A stretch of DNA of 64,000 nt, from positions 1,674,001 through 1,738,000 of the forward strand of contig CAVUWY010000002.1 of assembly GCA_963745405.1 (NCBI GenBank), read 5' to 3'. Position numbers and translations under genes: made by a program. Shown piece by piece: positions 9,364 through 18,734 of the stretch (position 1 is its first letter; every line of letters begins with the position of its first letter). This DNA is from C-114 sp963745405. GTDB taxonomy: Bacteria > Chloroflexota > Limnocylindria > Limnocylindrales > CSP1-4. The notes under the pieces were generated by a model. It ran no database searches. It was not told the DNA's origin and saw only the letters and a program-made list of their open reading frames with translations.

Positions 9364-10343
9364 TCGCCGGGTCGGGCTGAGAGGATCTCGATGGCACGGG
9401 TCCGCGCATCGCGGACTGCCAGCCCTGGCAGATGGCCGATAAGCCAGCGCCCTAGCCGCGCGTAGCAGCGGAGACGCTCTCCCGCCCCGAGCGGAGCCCG
9501 CTGGATCGCCCCGACGTAACCCGCGACGTACTCGACCATGAGGGCCGGATTACTGCGACGCCAGGCCGGCCGGGCAGGGTCGAGGGCGAGGGCGAATTGC
9601 CGTCGGCTGTCCCAGACCTCAGTCAGCTGGCCGCTGTGGCGGCGCCAGTAGAAACGGGCGCTCGGCACCACCGCGAAGCGGCCATTGAGGCTCAGCTCGC
9701 CGAACATGACCCGTTCCGCCCACGGCGTCTTGCCGTGGGCGCCGATCGACCGGAGCGTCGAACCGCGGATCATCCCGTAGAAGTTCTGACCGCCGCGGAC
9801 GACGAGCTGCTCCCAGAAGCGCCGGTTCGGAGCTCCGGCGGCGACGGTGAAGCGGTTCGCCTCGCGACCGAATACCCGCCCGTCGCCATCCATGAGATAC
9901 GTCGGGGCGTAGGCATAGACGACACCCGGATCCGCATCGAGAACGTCGACGCAGCGCTCGAGGAAGTCCCGACTGTGGAGGTCGTCGTGGCTGGCCCAGA
10001 CGAAGTATTCGCCGCGGGCGAGGCTCGCAGCGTTGTTGAGGTTCCAGGCCACGCCCCGGTTGGTCTCACTCCGCGAGTAGCGCACTCGGCGGTCGTTGAC
10101 GGCCGCCGCCCGGGAGATCCGCTCCGTGTCGTCGGTCGAGCCGTTGTCGGAGACGATCAGCTCGAAGTCGCGGTAGGTCTGGGCGAGGAGGGAAGCGATG
10201 GACGACTCGAGGTATCGCTCGCCGTTATAGACGATCAGCCCGACCGAGACGCGCGGCGTCGGACCGCCTAGATCGGTCTGCTGGCTCGGCTCTTCGGTGT
10301 CCACGGCGGCGATGTTGCCGGTGGACGCCTCAGCGGATGGCAT
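9312..10343 (-). CDS. Family 2 glycosyltransferase
   Basis: 343 residues. A GT-A fold begins near residue 31 (RVSVGLIVYNGERYLESSI) with the nucleotide-sugar site VSDNGSTDDT near 65 and the metal-binding motif WASHDD near 116. Typical members transfer one sugar to a lipid-linked acceptor at the cytoplasmic face. The C-terminal 60 residues lack membrane segments. It is transcribed against the flippase gene with overlapping 3' ends and divergently from the SDR gene. Donor and acceptor are unknown. Confidence 0.9.
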   Translation of the reverse strand: MPSAEASTGNIAAVDTEEPSQQTDLGGPTPRVSVGLIVYNGERYLESSIASLLAQTYRDFELIVSDNGSTDDTERISRAAAVNDRRVRYSRSETNRGVAWNLNNAASLARGEYFVWASHDDLHSRDFLERCVDVLDADPGVVYAYAPTYLMDGDGRVFGREANRFTVAAGAPNRRFWEQLVVRGGQNFYGMIRGSTLRSIGAHGKTPWAERVMFGELSLNGRFAVVPSARFYWRRHSGQLTEVWDSRRQFALALDPARPAWRRSNPALMVEYVAGYVGAIQRAPLGAGERLRCYARLGRWLIGHLPGLAVRDARTRAIEILSARPGDQLPPDEAASAGGRSSG

Positions 10344-10504
10344 CGGTCGGGGGTGACCTCAGGTCTCTCGATCGGTGAGTGTAGGGGACGGGCCAACGGC
10401 CGTTTGGTCGCTCCCGGCGACCGGATCCGTGTCGACTGTCGCGGGGACCGCCGCTACCATCAATGGGTCCGTCGTCACGTTCGGCATGGTGCCGTCGGGT
10501 TGTG

Positions 10505-11236
10505 ATGGGAGAGGCCACGAGCACCGAGCAGAGCGCGGTCGTCACCGGCGCCACGAGTGGGATCGGACGGGCGATCGCCGTCGCGCTCGCCAAGAGCGGA
10601 TTTCACGTCCACGCCGTCGGGCGCGACGCGGGCCGATTGGCGAGCGTTCTCGACGAGGCCGGTCCCGATCGCCTGGTCGCCCACGCCATCGACCTGGCCG
10701 ACGATGCAGCCCGGGCCGCGCTGGCCGATGAGGTGGCCGGCGAGAGCCGACTCGACGTCCTCGTCCACGCCGCGGGCGTCCACGCCAACCGGCCGATCCT
10801 CGAGGCCTCCCTTGCCGATCTTGACGCGATCATCGGGACGAACCTGCGGGCCCCATTCGACCTCACGAGGCGGCTCCTCCCCGCGCTCATCTCGGCCCAT
10901 GGCGAGGTGATCCTCGTCAACTCGTCGGTCGGTCTGCGGTCGGGGCCCGGGATCGCCGCCTACGGCGCGAGCAAGCATGCCCTCCGCGCGTTCGGCGACT
11001 CGCTCCGCGACGAGGTCAACCAGTCCGGCGTCAGAGTCCTCAGCCTGTACGTCGGGCGGACCGCCACCCCGATGCAGGCTGCGATCCACGCCTACGAGGG
11101 CCGTCCCTACGAGCCGGAACGCCTGGTCCAACCCGCCGACGTGGCGGCGATGGTCATCGCCGCGATCGCCCTGCCGCGGAGCGCCGAAGTGACGGAGATC
11201 TCGATCCGCCCCATGCTCCCCCCTCGATCCGGCTGA
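10505..11236 (+). CDS. Short-chain dehydrogenase/reductase (classical SDR)
   Basis: 243 residues from ATG 10505. The NAD(P)-binding motif VTGATSGIGRAIA lies at about residues 12-24, the catalytic Ser is in NSS near 140 and YGASK (Tyr and Lys) near 155. It is a Rossmann oxidoreductase for an alcohol/ketone pair. The longer frame opening at 10463 adds residues of poor codon use, so it was rejected. Placement beside nucleotide-sugar genes suggests a keto-sugar substrate, but classical SDRs act on many alcohols. Confidence 0.88.
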   Translation: MGEATSTEQSAVVTGATSGIGRAIAVALAKSGFHVHAVGRDAGRLASVLDEAGPDRLVAHAIDLADDAARAALADEVAGESRLDVLVHAAGVHANRPILEASLADLDAIIGTNLRAPFDLTRRLLPALISAHGEVILVNSSVGLRSGPGIAAYGASKHALRAFGDSLRDEVNQSGVRVLSLYVGRTATPMQAAIHAYEGRPYEPERLVQPADVAAMVIAAIALPRSAEVTEISIRPMLPPRSG

Positions 11237-11263
11237 GGCGCATCTGAGGAGGTCCCTCGGCGG

Positions 11264-12598
11264 TCAGTCGGCCGGGCCGAGGAGGTCCACCGCCGCGAGC
11301 GCCTGGGCGGCGGTCTCGACCTCGGACACCGGCAGGCCGGAACGATCCGCGATGTCGACGAGCGAGGTGGTGCCGTCGGACATGGCCAGTACCCAGAGCA
11401 CGGCGAGCTCTCTCGGCGCCAGGCCGGCGCGACCGCCCACCGAGCCATAGAGCCCGCGCCGCCCGAGCTGGGGCTCGCCCTTCGGACTGAGGTTGAGCCA
11501 CCGCCGATCGTGCTCGATCGTCGCGACGATCGTCCGGACGAGGGCCAGGGCCGCCACCACCTGCTCGGGCACGACGAAGTCGAGGTCGTCGGCGGAGGTG
11601 TGGTACTGCGGGTAGGTGCCGTGCGGCGTCCGTGACAGGAGTCCGACCGGGAGGCGGAAGCCCGGCGAGTTGAACTGTCGCTCGTCGTAGCCCCACGGGT
11701 CGTAGTCGACGATGGAATACGGACCGCCGGCAGCCCGCAGGGTGCGCTCGACGATGCGGTCGATACCCGCCTGCCCGCCGATCGTCCGCTTGTATGTCGG
11801 CCCCCCGGGGTCGCCCAGCCCGGCTAGCACGAGTCCGTGCCGGATCCGGGGCAGCACCGCCTCGTTGCGGCTGAGCCAGGTGAGCGAGCCGATCGTGCCC
11901 GGGATGAACAGGAAACGGTAGCCGTGTCGTCGCGGGGCCGTCCCGATCCAGGCTGCGAGGTAGGAAGCGACGACCATCCCGGTGAGGTTGTCGTTGGCGA
12001 GCGATGGATGACAGACGTGGGTCGAAAAGAGGACCTCGTCGGCGGTCTCTCCGGGGATGAAGTACTCGCCGTACGTGAGGGACCCGTCGATGAGGTCGGC
12101 GTCGACAAGGACCTCGTACTCGCCCTCGGACAGCGCTTCGACGACCCGATGCGGAGCGCAGAACCCCCACGTCGCCCGATAGTACGACGTCCGGTGCGGG
12201 GTCCAGTCCGGGCGGTCCGGGATGCTGTACAGGTGCTGCCGGAGCTCGGCCAGGTCGATCGTGCGGTGGATGGGGCCGCTGTAGTTCACGACTTCGAGGT
12301 TCGAGCGCTGGAAGTCGACGATCTTCGTGCCGTCGGGATCCTTGACCCAGGCGTCGCGGATGACCCATTCGCGCGGAACGGTCCAGTCGAAGACCGGGGT
12401 CCCGGTGGGAACCTCGTGGACTTCGAGTGGAATGACTTCGCTGAGGATCCGCAGCGTGTCTCGGACCCCTTGCCCGGTGATGCTCCGGCAGATCGGGTAG
12501 AGACGGGACATGAGCCGGAGGAGCGTCGCGGCATCGGGAACGGTAGCCGCATCGCCGGCGCCGGCGGCTGGCGACTGGTTCGATCCCGGGTAGGCCAT
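11264..12598 (-). CDS. DUF4910-type aminopeptidase-like protein with C-terminal winged helix
   Basis: 444 residues from ATG 12598. It resembles the DUF4910/DUF2172 family found in polysaccharide loci: an aminopeptidase-like (M28-related) fold with the candidate metal motif STHVCHPSLANDNLTG near residue 215, YQYHTSADD-like metal residues near 350 (YPQYHTSADDLDF) and a C-terminal winged-helix segment (about 385-444). Function is unproven in the family; a hydrolase acting on a glycan-linked amide or peptide substituent is plausible. It is divergent from the RmlC-like gene with only 68 bp between starts, so the two probably share a control region. Confidence 0.8.
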   Translation of the reverse strand: MAYPGSNQSPAAGAGDAATVPDAATLLRLMSRLYPICRSITGQGVRDTLRILSEVIPLEVHEVPTGTPVFDWTVPREWVIRDAWVKDPDGTKIVDFQRSNLEVVNYSGPIHRTIDLAELRQHLYSIPDRPDWTPHRTSYYRATWGFCAPHRVVEALSEGEYEVLVDADLIDGSLTYGEYFIPGETADEVLFSTHVCHPSLANDNLTGMVVASYLAAWIGTAPRRHGYRFLFIPGTIGSLTWLSRNEAVLPRIRHGLVLAGLGDPGGPTYKRTIGGQAGIDRIVERTLRAAGGPYSIVDYDPWGYDERQFNSPGFRLPVGLLSRTPHGTYPQYHTSADDLDFVVPEQVVAALALVRTIVATIEHDRRWLNLSPKGEPQLGRRGLYGSVGGRAGLAPRELAVLWVLAMSDGTTSLVDIADRSGLPVSEVETAAQALAAVDLLGPAD

Positions 12599-12666
12599 GA
12601 TGCATGATATGAGTACCCGCGCCGGGCGGCGCTCAACCGAGCCGCCCGCGACCACCCGAGAGCGAG

Positions 12667-13281
12667 ATGCCAGAGCCGACGATCCGCCCCGGGAGGCTCG
12701 AGGGGCTCCTCCACATCTTGCCCACGACGAACTCCGACGAGCGTGGTTTCTTTGTCCGGACGCTCGATGCCGCGACGCTCAGGGCGGCCGGGGTCGAGCC
12801 GGCCGCCCTCCTCCAGGAGAACCAGTCCCGGTCGAGGCTCGGCACCCTGCGCGGCCTCCACTTCCGACGCGAGCTCCGGGAAGCCAAGCTCGTCCGTTGC
12901 GCGCGCGGGACCGTCTTCGAGGTCGTCGTCGATCTCCGGCCCTGGTCGTCCACCTTCCTCGAGCAGGAGATCGTCACCCTCGATGACGACCGTCACGAGC
13001 AGCTCTTCGTGCCGCCGGGCTGTGCTCACGGCTTCCAGGTCGTCACCGACTGGGCTGACATCTGCTACCGCCACGACGCCGTTTATGCCCCCGACCTCGA
13101 GGCGGGCATCGCCTGGGACGACCCGGAGCTGGCCATCCGTTGGCCGCTCGCCGATCCCGTCCTATCTGCCCGCGATCGGACCGCGCCGACGCTGGCCACC
13201 GTGCGACCGCTCCTCGTGACCTGGTTCGGTTCGGAGCGACCCGGACCGCCGGACAGGAACTCGGAGGCCGGCTCGGCCTGA
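12667..13281 (+). CDS. RmlC-like nucleotide-sugar 3,5-epimerase
   Basis: A 204-residue cupin of the dTDP-4-dehydrorhamnose 3,5-epimerase family. The characteristic segments are present: DERGFFVRTLD near residue 25, QENQSRSRLGTLRGLHF (catalytic His) near 51-67, FVPPGCAHGFQV near 115 and WDDPELAIRWP near 150. The family epimerises C-3 and/or C-5 of a 4-keto-6-deoxy sugar nucleotide. The C-terminal 40 residues are low-complexity. With the cytidylyltransferase and C-methyltransferase upstream it probably acts on the same keto-sugar and need not be the rhamnose enzyme; no rmlA/B/D set is visible. Confidence 0.88.
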   Translation: MPEPTIRPGRLEGLLHILPTTNSDERGFFVRTLDAATLRAAGVEPAALLQENQSRSRLGTLRGLHFRRELREAKLVRCARGTVFEVVVDLRPWSSTFLEQEIVTLDDDRHEQLFVPPGCAHGFQVVTDWADICYRHDAVYAPDLEAGIAWDDPELAIRWPLADPVLSARDRTAPTLATVRPLLVTWFGSERPGPPDRNSEAGSA

Positions 13282-13391
13282 AAGCGGTGTCGCCGGGCAC
13301 CGCCGCGCCCCAGGTCCATGCCGCCGGGGGTATCGTTGGTCGCTCGGATCCCGCGGATACCGATCGCGGGACGGCAGGCAGCGAGGTCGAC

Positions 13392-14426
13392 GTGCGGGTC
13401 CTGATCACCGGCCACGAGGGCTACATCGGGGCGGTCCTGGCACCGTATCTCCAGGCGGTGGGCCACGATGTGGTCGGGCTCGACAACGGGCTGTACCGCG
13501 GCTGCGATTTCGGACCAGCGCCTGTCGCGATCCCGTCTCTCGAGCTCGATCTACGGGACGTCCGGCCGCAAGACCTGCGCGGCTTCGACGCAGTCCTACA
13601 CCTGGCGGCGCTCTCGAACGATCCCGTCGGCCATCTCAACCCCGCCTCCACGTATGAGATCAACGGCGAGGCCACAGTCGAGCTGGCCCGGGCCGCCAGG
13701 GCCGCGGGGGTGCCGAGGTTCCTGTTCTCGTCCTCGTGCAGCCTCTACGGAGCAGCCGGCGACGCCCCCGTCGACGAAGAGGCGGCATTCAACCCGGTGA
13801 CCCCGTATGGCGAGTCGAAGATCCTCGCCGAGCGCGGGTTGTCGGCCCTGGCCGATGACGGCTTCTCGCCGACCTACCTCCGCAACGCGACCGCCTACGG
13901 TGTTTCGCCCCGCCTTCGGCTCGATGTGGTTGTCAACAATCTCACCGCCTGGGCCGTCGCGACCGGTGCGGTCAGACTTCAGTCGGATGGATCTCCGTGG
14001 CGTCCGCTTGTCCACGTCGAAGACATCTGCCGGGCGTTCGCGGCCGTGCTTGACGCCCCGCGCGAGGTCGTCCACGACGAAGCGTTCAACGTCGGCCGTG
14101 ATGAGGACAACCTACAGATCCGTACGATCGCCGAGCTCGTGCGTGACCGGGTGGCTGGCAGCGAAGTGACGTTCGCGGCCGGTGCTGCCGCTGACAAGCG
14201 CGACTATCGGGTCAGCTTCGCCAAGATCGCCGAGCGCCTGCCTGCGTTCCAACCTCGCTGGACCGTCCACGACGGCGTCGCGGAGCTGTACGACGCATTC
14301 ATCGAGCGTGGTCTGCGGGTCGAGGATCTGGACGGGCCCCGCTACATCCGGCTGGCTCGCATCCGGGAACTGACGGCGCAAGGACGGCTGAGTCCATCGC
14401 TGCGCTGGATCGCACCGGCAGCTTGA
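13392..14426 (+). CDS. NAD-dependent epimerase/dehydratase (extended SDR)
   Basis: 344 residues from GTG 13392 (MRVLITGHEGYIGAVL). The NAD motif is GHEGYIG, the catalytic Ser is in LFSSSCSLYG near residue 115 and the Tyr/Lys pair is in TPYGESK near 138. It is an extended SDR acting on nucleotide sugars, as an epimerase, 4,6-dehydratase or 4-reductase. The frame continues upstream to 13140 across the end of the RmlC-like gene, but that part overlaps another gene. It probably follows the epimerase in the same transcript, 110 bp downstream. The exact reaction cannot be told from sequence. Confidence 0.88.
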   Translation: MRVLITGHEGYIGAVLAPYLQAVGHDVVGLDNGLYRGCDFGPAPVAIPSLELDLRDVRPQDLRGFDAVLHLAALSNDPVGHLNPASTYEINGEATVELARAARAAGVPRFLFSSSCSLYGAAGDAPVDEEAAFNPVTPYGESKILAERGLSALADDGFSPTYLRNATAYGVSPRLRLDVVVNNLTAWAVATGAVRLQSDGSPWRPLVHVEDICRAFAAVLDAPREVVHDEAFNVGRDEDNLQIRTIAELVRDRVAGSEVTFAAGAAADKRDYRVSFAKIAERLPAFQPRWTVHDGVAELYDAFIERGLRVEDLDGPRYIRLARIRELTAQGRLSPSLRWIAPAA

Positions 14427-14472
14427 CTGTCCGCCCTCCCCGTCGGACATACGGCCGCACCGGCCCGAGGAG

Positions 14473-16131
14473 TCAGCCGAGGGTCGCCTTAAGGTGGTCG
14501 GCCAGGCGGATGCTGAGCGCGAGGATCGTGAGGGTCGGGTTGGCATAGCCGTGCCCGCTTGGGAAGACCGAGCTGCCGGCGACGTATAGGTTGTCGGCGT
14601 CGTGGACACGGCCATCGACGTCGACGACTCCGAGACTCGGGTCCGCGTGCATGCGGGTCCCGCCCATCGGATGGTGAAGACCTCCCCACACTGGGCGGGC
14701 CGGACCGTCGAACTCGACCCATTGGGTGAAGCGGCCGACCCCGGCCGACTCGAGCTCTGCCGCGATGATCGCTATCGACCGCTGCGTGCTATCGATGTCG
14801 CCGGCCGACCATCGCCAGCGAAGCTTCGGCCGCCTCCGGCCGAGCCGGTCACGACGTTCGTCCAGTACGAACCTGTTGTCCGGGCCTGGCCGTTGCTCGG
14901 CGCTGGCGTGGACCTCGAGCGCAGCGAAGCGCCGTGGATCGATCTCGGGCCGCGACCAGCCGCCGTGATACTCGTGGTAATTGGACCCGTGGCGCCGAAG
15001 GAGCGAGAGCGTAGCGGCCGGTGCGGCGGCGATGGCCCGAAGGTCTCGGGTCACGTGCGCGGGTCGCTCTCCCCGCCGCAGGGCAAGCAACGATGAGATC
15101 GAGCGGTGTGCGGGTGAGCCGAAGCCGGACGGCTGCGGCGTCAGGACGGCGCTGAAGTTGAGGAGCTCGTCGGAACGCTTGCGCTCATCGCTGAGGGTCA
15201 GATAGCCGCCGATCATGAACCTCCCGACCCAGCGGAGGTCGTAGAGGCCGAGCTGTCTGACGACGTCGGCGTCGCGTAGCGCGATGGTCCCCATCCGGAA
15301 CTCCGGGTGGTCGGTGAGGTGACGCCCGAGATTGTCGTTCCGACCGGCGGGGCCGGCTCTTTCGCTGTCGGACAGCAGCAGCAACTGGACGTTCTCGATG
15401 CCGCCCGCGGCCAGGACCACGACCCGGGCCGACACGGCGAGGCTCGAACCGTCCGCTCGGACGACCTGCACTCGGCGAATCGACCGACCACGGCTGTCCC
15501 ACTCGAGGCGAGCCGCCGTCGCGCCGGTGAGGATCGTGACGTTGTCGGCCGCCAGGAGGTCGTCGCGGTAGCGGAGCGTGAAGACGTCGCCTGGTCCGTG
15601 CTGGCATATTTTCGAGACGACGCTATCGCCGGCGAACGAGAGCGCAGGCGTCGCCGCGTCGGCCCACGACGACACCTTGTAGTCGAATGGCGCGCTGTTC
15701 CAGGCAGCCTGGGCCCGTTCGTAGAACGGGCGCAGCGAATCGACCGAGAACGGCCAGCCGATCCCGTCACCATCGCCGCGGACCTCGAAGTCGACCGGTT
15801 CGGGCGGCAGCGACCGGGCGAACTGGCGACCACTGCTCGGTTCGGCGTCGTAGAGCCAGAGGTTCGTCGTCCCACCGAACCGGCGACGGCGACCCTGAAC
15901 CAGTGCGTCGGCCGTGTAGTAGGGCGAATCCACCGCCCCGTCGCCGAGCTCCTGGACCCGATCGTCCGGACCGTATCCGCCGCTCTCGAGGAGGAGCACG
16001 CGGTGAGGTCGCCCGATCCACTCGCGGGCGATCACGATGCCCGCCGGACCGGCTCCGACGATGCACACATCGGTTTCGATGAGGCCGCGGGCGTCCGCCG
16101 TGCCGGCCGCGTTCGTCAGGGACACCACCAC
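14473..16131 (-). CDS. GMC-type FAD oxidoreductase, first copy
   Basis: 552 residues. The FAD motif VCIVGAGPAGIVIA is at about residues 22-35 followed by the Glu of LLLESGG. FGGTTNLW is near 87, VVLAAGGIENVQLLL near 240, and the C-terminal GMC-like end has HPMGGTRMH near 490 and YVAGSSVFPSGHGYANPTLT near 520. Family enzymes oxidise alcohol or sugar hydroxyls using bound FAD. The GTG start lies directly after the stop of the O-antigen ligase-like gene, making a two-gene run. A second, clearly related enzyme is at 32499-34100. A role in oxidising sugar residues of the exopolysaccharide or its precursor is inference; no export signal is seen. Confidence 0.9.
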   Translation of the reverse strand: MVVSLTNAAGTADARGLIETDVCIVGAGPAGIVIAREWIGRPHRVLLLESGGYGPDDRVQELGDGAVDSPYYTADALVQGRRRRFGGTTNLWLYDAEPSSGRQFARSLPPEPVDFEVRGDGDGIGWPFSVDSLRPFYERAQAAWNSAPFDYKVSSWADAATPALSFAGDSVVSKICQHGPGDVFTLRYRDDLLAADNVTILTGATAARLEWDSRGRSIRRVQVVRADGSSLAVSARVVVLAAGGIENVQLLLLSDSERAGPAGRNDNLGRHLTDHPEFRMGTIALRDADVVRQLGLYDLRWVGRFMIGGYLTLSDERKRSDELLNFSAVLTPQPSGFGSPAHRSISSLLALRRGERPAHVTRDLRAIAAAPAATLSLLRRHGSNYHEYHGGWSRPEIDPRRFAALEVHASAEQRPGPDNRFVLDERRDRLGRRRPKLRWRWSAGDIDSTQRSIAIIAAELESAGVGRFTQWVEFDGPARPVWGGLHHPMGGTRMHADPSLGVVDVDGRVHDADNLYVAGSSVFPSGHGYANPTLTILALSIRLADHLKATLG

Positions 16132-16133
16132 CT

Positions 16134-18439
16134 TCAGGTGTTGCTGTCCGGCGATCGATCCACCCTCGGCGACCGCGGTCTCTTCGTCGTCGTGGCGGTC
16201 CCGGGCGAGGGGGGCTTCTTCGCCTTGGTCGTGCCAGCCCTCGCTGCCGTGGAGGCCAACTTCGCCTTCGCCGTGGAGGGCGACTTCGCCGTGGGCGCCG
16301 CCACCTTCGCCGTGGGCGCCGCCACCTTCGCCGTGGGCGCCGCCACCTTCGCCGTGGGCGCCGCCACCTTCGCCGTGGGCGCCGCCACCTTCGCCGTGGG
16401 CGCCGCCACCTTCGTCGTGGAGGCCGACTTCGCCTTCGCCGTGGGCGCCGCCACCTTCGCCGTGGGCGCCGCTACCTTCGCCGTGGGCGAGGTGGGCTTC
16501 TTCGCCTTCCTGGTGCCAGCCGTGGCGGCCGTGGACTTGGCCGACTCCAGCGCAGGCACCGAAGCATCGGCGGTGGTTCCGACGGCATCGTGTGCGGAGC
16601 CGGACGGCACCACGGCCTCAGGGCGAACCGCGGGGACCGGTGTAAGGGCGAGCGATGTCCTCGACGCCTCCACCGCTTGCGGCGTAGACACCACCGGTGC
16701 GGCGAAGACCTGCGGCGTGCCGGTAATCGGGGAGGCGGTCGGTGGCGCGAATGCGGGAGTCGCGGCTCCTCGATCGGTGCCGGGCGCACCAGCTGTCTCG
16801 ATCGCCGCCGCTGGCGATTCGGCCCGAGTGGGTGTCGCCGGAATGTCGGCGGCGATCCGCAGGGCGTCGGAGCGAAGGTCGAGATCGGGATGCTCCTTGG
16901 ACAAGCGGATCGCGGCGATGCCGAGGCCGATCACGCTCCAGAACCAGATGCCGCCCTGTGGTCCGCCCAGATAGACGTCGAACGATCCGTCGATCAGCGC
17001 GGCGAGCCAATAGACGAACACCCAACCGAGCACCGGCAGCCACGCGGGCGCGGTCCGGTATGACCGGAACGTCGCCCGCAGGAGGCTTATCGCGAAGCCG
17101 GCCTGGAGGACGATCCAGAGGACGAGACCGGGCACGCCGGCCCGGGCGAGCATCTCGAGGTTGGTGCTGTGCGGAGCCCGAAGCGAGCCGTCCGCCAACA
17201 CCTGGAAGCCGTCCGCGTCGGCGAGGTTGATGCCGAAGCCCTTGCCGGTCCAGAAGTACGGCCCGTTCACCGTGTAATTCACGATCGCGTTCCACCACTC
17301 CTCGCGCCAGGCCTTGGTCGCCTGGTTGACCGCCCCTCCGCTGTCGGACGAGAAGACGCTTGTCAGGTTGGAGAGGACCTGATCGACCGAGAGTGCCCGC
17401 GGACCACCGACATCGACCGCCGGATCGAGGAACGTGGCGAGGATCATGAGAAGCGCGGCGACGGCGAACAAGGACACCCAGCGGCTCGACGCTCGGACGA
17501 ACAGCACGACAGCGGCCACGGCGGCCAGGGCGACGATCGCCGCCCGGTTGAGCGCAGCAGAAATGCCCGCGCCGACGATCCACAGGCCCCACAGGACGAG
17601 CTCGTGAATGCCCGAGGCAGGCCCCGCCTCGTGATATAGACCCAGCAGCACGAACGCCGCGATGCCGGCCAGCTGCACCGACATGTCCCCAGCCTTGTAG
17701 AGGAAGATCGGTACGTCCGAGCCGGGCGTGGTCGGGAGGGAGGCACCGACCGTGAGGGTGAGGACGGCCGCGACCGGGACCCAGACAAGGAATATCGGGA
17801 TGAAGCGGCGATAGCCGGCCACCAACCGGCCCAGGTGCTCAGGCCGCACCGTGAGCGATACGCCGATGGCGAAAAAGCCATAGACCCAGGTCGCCGCGTC
17901 GCGCAGGGCGTCGATACCGTACGTGCCGATGTACGGGATCGTCCTGACCGCGCCCCAGGCCATGAACAGGAACAGCAGCGCATGGAGGACGCCGAGGCGG
18001 GCCCTCCCGATCGTCCACATGATCGAGGCGAGGCACAGCGCCAGGACGATCTCGCCGACGTAGAGCGGTGGCGCCCCCAGGTAGGCGAAGCCCTTCCCCA
18101 TGAAGGCGTAGCCGACGAGGATGACGAGGAGGGCGCCATGGAAGACGGGGATGACCCGTCGGCCCAGGGCGAGGACGCCGATCCCGGCGAGGACGGCGAC
18201 CAGCAACACGCCGGCAAGGATCGAGATCGAGGTGAGGGCTCCCGCGAGGGCGGCGATCCCGAGGACGCCGATCGCGGGAAGGACTCCGCGCGATCGCGAT
18301 AGATCGGTCCACCGGTCAAGGCGGATCGGCGAGGTCGGCGAGGTCGTTTCGCGGTCTCCTGGAGGTCGCCCGGCGCGTCGTCGGGGTAGTCGCGCCGGCG
18401 GAACCTGGCGTCGTGCAGGGTGGGAGCGTAGCCGAACAT
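16134..18439 (-). CDS. O-antigen ligase/polymerase-like membrane protein with repetitive Lys/Ala/Pro tail; N-terminus probably frameshifted
   Basis: The main frame gives about ten membrane segments from position 18300 down, with the large periplasmic loop and the PHSTNLEMLARAGVPGLVLW segment typical of the Wzy/WaaL superfamily. The last 250 residues are a soluble Ala/Pro/Thr/Lys tail containing eight AAPTAK(V/A) units. In this frame no credible start exists: residues encoded above 18350 have poor third-position G+C. In another minus frame the ATG at 18439 (MFGYAPTLHDARFRRRD) has excellent third-position G+C and runs into the junction near 18330-18360, so one base is probably missing there. 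Role: ligation or polymerisation of the glycan. Confidence 0.75.
16281..16480 (-). repeat. 21-bp tandem repeat encoding AAPTAKV in the ligase tail
   Basis: The plus strand shows the unit GTGGGCGCCGCCACCTTCGCC repeated with few changes: two units, a 30-bp interruption, then six more. Read on the minus strand each unit gives seven residues, so gain or loss keeps the frame. Lys-Ala-Pro repeats of this kind resemble histone H1-like or wall-binding tails. Confidence 0.9.
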
Positions 18440-18734
18440 CGCTCGGTAGGCCACCGGGCCATCGAGCCTGCTCCATGGCTTGCATGGCATTCCGGTGCGC
18501 CCGGTCACCGACGCGCAGGCGGGCCCGTGCCTCCGGCCTCGTGGGGCGACCGCGGCGTCGCCTCGCCCGATCCTGGCCACATCCCACCTCCGGCCGCATG
18601 AAACGCTCGAAGTGTCACAATCCGCCGACATGGCACCCGCCGCGCCACCCGCCTCGCCGATCCCTGGAGCTGTCGACCGCCGTGTCGATGCTGCTCGCTC
18701 CGCACGCGTCCACGCCTGAACGACGGATCGTCCC
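18440..18734. other. 295-bp divergent intergenic region
   Basis: Lies between the probable start of the ligase-like gene (minus) and the glycosyltransferase gene (plus). Both transcripts should start here. No convincing -35/-10 pair, hairpin or riboswitch was found. A long plus-strand open frame (18121-18819) crosses it but has shadow-like composition. Confidence 0.5.

Noticed and set aside
12667..13281. Naming this rmlC of a dTDP-rhamnose pathway
   Set aside because: No rmlA, rmlB or rmlD partner is visible, and the neighbours point to another keto-sugar.
16281..16480. 21-bp repeats as CRISPR
   Set aside because: No unique spacers; the repeats read through in frame as AAPTAKV.
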